Assembly (NCBI GenBank): GCA_016302545.1
Contig: JAEDNK010000081.1
Coordinates: 1 to 6,825, forward strand
Direction: 5' to 3'
Length of the DNA stretch: 6,825 nucleotides
Source of the DNA: Bacillota bacterium
GTDB taxonomy: Bacteria; Bacillota; Clostridia; Peptostreptococcales; Anaerovoracaceae
Below are positions 4,637 to 6,825 of the stretch, piece after piece (within the stretch, counting starts at the first letter, position 1; every line of letters begins with the position of its first letter). The notes beneath the pieces are model-generated. The model was not told the DNA's origin. It searched no databases and saw only the letters and a program-made list of their open reading frames with translations. The position numbers were made by a program, and so were the translations under genes.

Positions 4637-5823
4637 GAACTTTATATATAGAATGTAAAATGGGAATAGCAGGCGACATGCTCATGGGGGCGTTGTACAA
4701 GCTGCTTGACCGGACCGGACAGGAAGAATTCATCAAAGCCATAAACGGTGCAGGAATTCCCGGAGTAGAGGTAAAGGCTCAGGAAAGCATCAAGTGCGGA
4801 ATAAAGGGCACTCACATGGACGTCAAGGTCTTTGGCGAGGAAGAAGGTCACGAGCACCACCACGAGCATCACGGGCTGCATGACATAGAAGAGATAATAA
4901 AGGAACTGAAACTTTCGTCGTCAGTCAAGGAAAAAGCTCTCAGAGTATACGGCCGGATTGCAGAGGCGGAAGGAGCAGTTCACGGGGAAATGCCGGAGCA
5001 TATTCACTTTCACGAAGTTGGCAGTCTTGACGCAGTTACCGATGTAACAGGCTGCTGCCTCCTCACGGAAATGCTGGGCGCAGAGAAAGTCATAATTTCG
5101 CCTATAAACACCGGAAGCGGCACTGTTAAATGTGCTCATGGAATTCTTCCTGTTCCCGCACCGGCTACGGCGATGCTGCTCAAAGGAATCCCGGCTTACA
5201 GTGGAGAGATTGAAAGCGAGCTCTGCACACCTACTGGAGCGGCTCTGGCAGGAGTGCTTGCAGATGAGTTTGGAAAGATGCCGGTTATGAGTATAACAGG
5301 AACCGGTTACGGAATGGGCAATAAGGATTTTGAACAGGCAAACTGTGTGAGAGCGATTTTGGGAGAGACAGAAGAAGGCGGCTCTGAGGCATCCACAAAG
5401 GGAGACGGGCAGGTGATTGAACTTGCCGCAAATATTGACGATATGACGGGAGAGGATCTGGGATTTGCTGTGGAAATGCTCCTTGAAGGCGGTGCGCTTG
5501 ACGTATATACACAGCCCATTTACATGAAAAAATCAAGACCGGCAGTTAAACTGTGCGTGATTGCAGCTCCTGAGGAGGCAGAGAGGATGGCAAAGCTGAT
5601 TTTCCGATACACCACGACGCTGGGAATCAGGCAGTACTCCTGCCAAAGGTATGAGCTGGAAAGACATTTTGATAAAAAATACACATCTTTTGGAGAAATT
5701 ACAGTAAAGGTTTCCGGGGGATATGGAGTTGCAAAAGAAAAATACGAATACGATGAGTTGTCCGAGTTTGCTCGCAGAGAGGGCATCTCTCTGACAGAGG
5801 CAAGGAAAAGATTAGATGAGTAA
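4633..5823 (+). CDS. larC: LarC, CTP-dependent nickel insertase, single uninterrupted frame
   Basis: LarC completes the cofactor by inserting nickel into pyridinium-3,5-bisthiocarboxylic acid mononucleotide, forming a carbon-nickel bond at the expense of CTP. The 396 residues cover both halves of the family. The first half has the N-terminal motif MGIAGDM (10-16), a His-rich patch at 73-83 with seven His that probably collects nickel, PEHIHFHEVGSLDAVTDV (121-138) and CTPTGAAL (198-205). The second half (about 260-396) has AANIDDMTGEDLG (265-277) and the YMKKSRPAVKL segment (297-307). In L. plantarum these halves are larC1 and larC2, joined by programmed ribosomal frameshifting; here no frameshift is needed. 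GGAGG at 4621-4625 is 7 nt before ATG 4633, and larB overlaps by 4 nt. The 3' end overlaps the permease gene by 8 nt. Confidence 0.95.
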   Translation: MRTLYIECKMGIAGDMLMGALYKLLDRTGQEEFIKAINGAGIPGVEVKAQESIKCGIKGTHMDVKVFGEEEGHEHHHEHHGLHDIEEIIKELKLSSSVKEKALRVYGRIAEAEGAVHGEMPEHIHFHEVGSLDAVTDVTGCCLLTEMLGAEKVIISPINTGSGTVKCAHGILPVPAPATAMLLKGIPAYSGEIESELCTPTGAALAGVLADEFGKMPVMSITGTGYGMGNKDFEQANCVRAILGETEEGGSEASTKGDGQVIELAANIDDMTGEDLGFAVEMLLEGGALDVYTQPIYMKKSRPAVKLCVIAAPEEAERMAKLIFRYTTTLGIRQYSCQRYELERHFDKKYTSFGEITVKVSGGYGVAKEKYEYDELSEFARREGISLTEARKRLDE

Positions 5824-6825
5824 ACTTTGTAAAGACAGAATTGAATATGCTGCTGTGATGCTGGCAAGGATGGCAGTGCTGATGGTGATGCTTTCTATAA
5901 TCATTTTTGTTATTGCGGATAAATGTCCTGGAGACCCTCTCAAAGCATATTACGGTGATGGGGCGGAGCGGCTCAGCATAGAGGAAAGACAGGCTGCAGA
6001 GGCGAGGCTGGGTCTTGATCAGCCCCTGCCTGCACGATACTTTAAATGGGCGAAGAGTTTTATAAAAGGTGATCTGGGTCTTTCCTATAAATACAAGCAG
6101 CCCGTATCTGAGGTAATCGGCAGTATGTGGCTGAACACTCTCATGCTGGGAGGTCTCGCATATGTGCTTACCTTCGGATTTGCCATCCGGCTCGGCAAGT
6201 TTTGCGCTCTCCACGAGGATAGTGTGGCTGATAGAATAATTTGCAAAATCGGTGTGGTCAGCGGTAATATCCCTGCTTTCATTATGGCATTGCTGCTTAT
6301 ATTGATTTTTTCCGTTAATTTGAGGATTTTTCCGGCAGGAGGGGCTTATTCCTACGGAATGAGCGGCAGTATTGCGGACAGGCTTTATCATCTCGTACTG
6401 CCGGTAGGGGTGCTTGTACTGGAGCATCTATGGTATTATGCCTATATGATAAGAAATAAACTGATAGAGGAAACACGGCAGGATTATGTGCTGCTATGCA
6501 AAGCGGAAGGTATGCCTGGAAAGGCCATTGTAAATAAAAGCTGCATGAGGAACATTATGCCGTCTTTACTGGTTATGATGGCCATCTCCGTACCCCATAT
6601 CCTGGGCGGAACCTATGTGGTGGAGACGGTGTTTGCCTATCCCGGTCTCGGCACGCTAAGCTTCGAAAGTGCCATGTATAAGGACTACAACATGCTGATG
6701 GCGCTGTGTATGGTTACCGGACTGGTAGTGCTTGTTTTTAACATGATTGCAAAGATTTTGAATGAATTTATAGATCCGAGAATGCAGTATGAAAAGAGGT
6801 TGGGGGAGGAGGCAGAATATGAAGC
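5816..6825 (+). CDS. ABC transporter permease, DppB/NikB family, probable nickel importer subunit (3' end outside window)
   Basis: Reading from ATG 5816, which overlaps the larC stop by 8 nt, the frame stays open for 336 residues to the window edge. It is an inner-membrane permease of the dipeptide/oligopeptide/nickel importer class. A first hydrophobic helix (about 17-34) is followed by an extracytoplasmic loop with GDPLKAYYG, EARLGLDQPLPARYFKWAK and GDLGLSY, as in DppB, OppB and NikB. Further hydrophobic segments lie at about 105-125, 143-168, 188-212, 248-272 and 292-315. The cytoplasmic EAA-type loop is DYVLLCKAEGMPGKAI (223-238), followed by the family signature with LGGTYVVETVFAYPGLG (263-279). 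Length fits a nearly complete protein. AAGGA (5803-5807) is a suitable ribosome binding site. Sequence alone does not separate nickel from peptide transport; coupling to larEBC argues for nickel, free or chelated. A binding protein, a second permease and ATPases should follow downstream. Confidence 0.88.
   Translation, partial: MSKLCKDRIEYAAVMLARMAVLMVMLSIIIFVIADKCPGDPLKAYYGDGAERLSIEERQAAEARLGLDQPLPARYFKWAKSFIKGDLGLSYKYKQPVSEVIGSMWLNTLMLGGLAYVLTFGFAIRLGKFCALHEDSVADRIICKIGVVSGNIPAFIMALLLILIFSVNLRIFPAGGAYSYGMSGSIADRLYHLVLPVGVLVLEHLWYYAYMIRNKLIEETRQDYVLLCKAEGMPGKAIVNKSCMRNIMPSLLVMMAISVPHILGGTYVVETVFAYPGLGTLSFESAMYKDYNMLMALCMVTGLVVLVFNMIAKILNEFIDPRMQYEKRLGEEAEYE
6819..6825 (+). CDS. Start of the next transporter gene (only the first codons visible)
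   Basis: ATG 6819 is preceded by a strong AGGAGG (6807-6812) with 6-nt spacing, inside the end of the permease frame. Two codons (Met-Lys) and one further base are in the window. By the usual order of these operons it should encode the second permease (DppC/NikC type), but no product can be read. Confidence 0.5.

Noticed and set aside
5699..6427. Long minus-strand frame of 242 codons opposite the permease gene
   Set aside because: Its translation is rich in His, Ser, Arg and Pro with no recognisable motif, while the + strand frame has full DppB/NikB family signatures. It is an antisense shadow.

Overview
The window looks like a chromosomal segment of an anaerobic Firmicute, most likely a Clostridia-class organism. 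The basis is strong GGAGG ribosome binding sites about 7 nt before starts, TTGAnn/TATAAT promoters, AT-leaning codon use, and nickel-pincer cofactor genes that are common in that group. All convincing genes are on the + strand. The species cannot be named from the sequence alone.

Left part (1-1640), visibly AT-richer than the rest: the C-terminal end of an unrecognised protein (3-305), a possible 29-residue single-helix membrane peptide (331-420), and a signal-peptide-bearing protein of 362 residues (546-1634). The C-terminal third of that protein carries a Cys...His arrangement like papain-fold (NlpC/P60/CHAP-type) hydrolases. This looks like accessory envelope or secreted material.

Middle (1700-2998): two independent genes, each with its own promoter candidate. 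One is a 122-residue VOC/glyoxalase I-type enzyme with all four metal ligands. The other is a class II Fic-domain protein with both the catalytic motif and an N-terminal inhibitory motif.

Right part (3000-6825): a tightly packed operon larE-larB-larC followed by an ABC-transporter permease of the DppB/NikB family that runs off the window. The start of the next gene is just visible at 6819. LarB carboxylates and hydrolyses nicotinic acid adenine dinucleotide, LarE adds sulfur to the two carboxylates, and LarC inserts nickel using CTP. Together they make the nickel-pincer nucleotide (NPN) cofactor of lactate racemase and related LarA-family enzymes. The adjoining permease is plausibly the nickel uptake system feeding LarC. 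No larA-type apoenzyme lies in the window, so the cofactor's client is elsewhere (downstream or unlinked). Notable points are three cysteines in LarE that predict an iron-sulfur-cluster (non-sacrificial) type, a LarC encoded in one uninterrupted frame, and a GTG start for larE that the ribosome binding site dictates.
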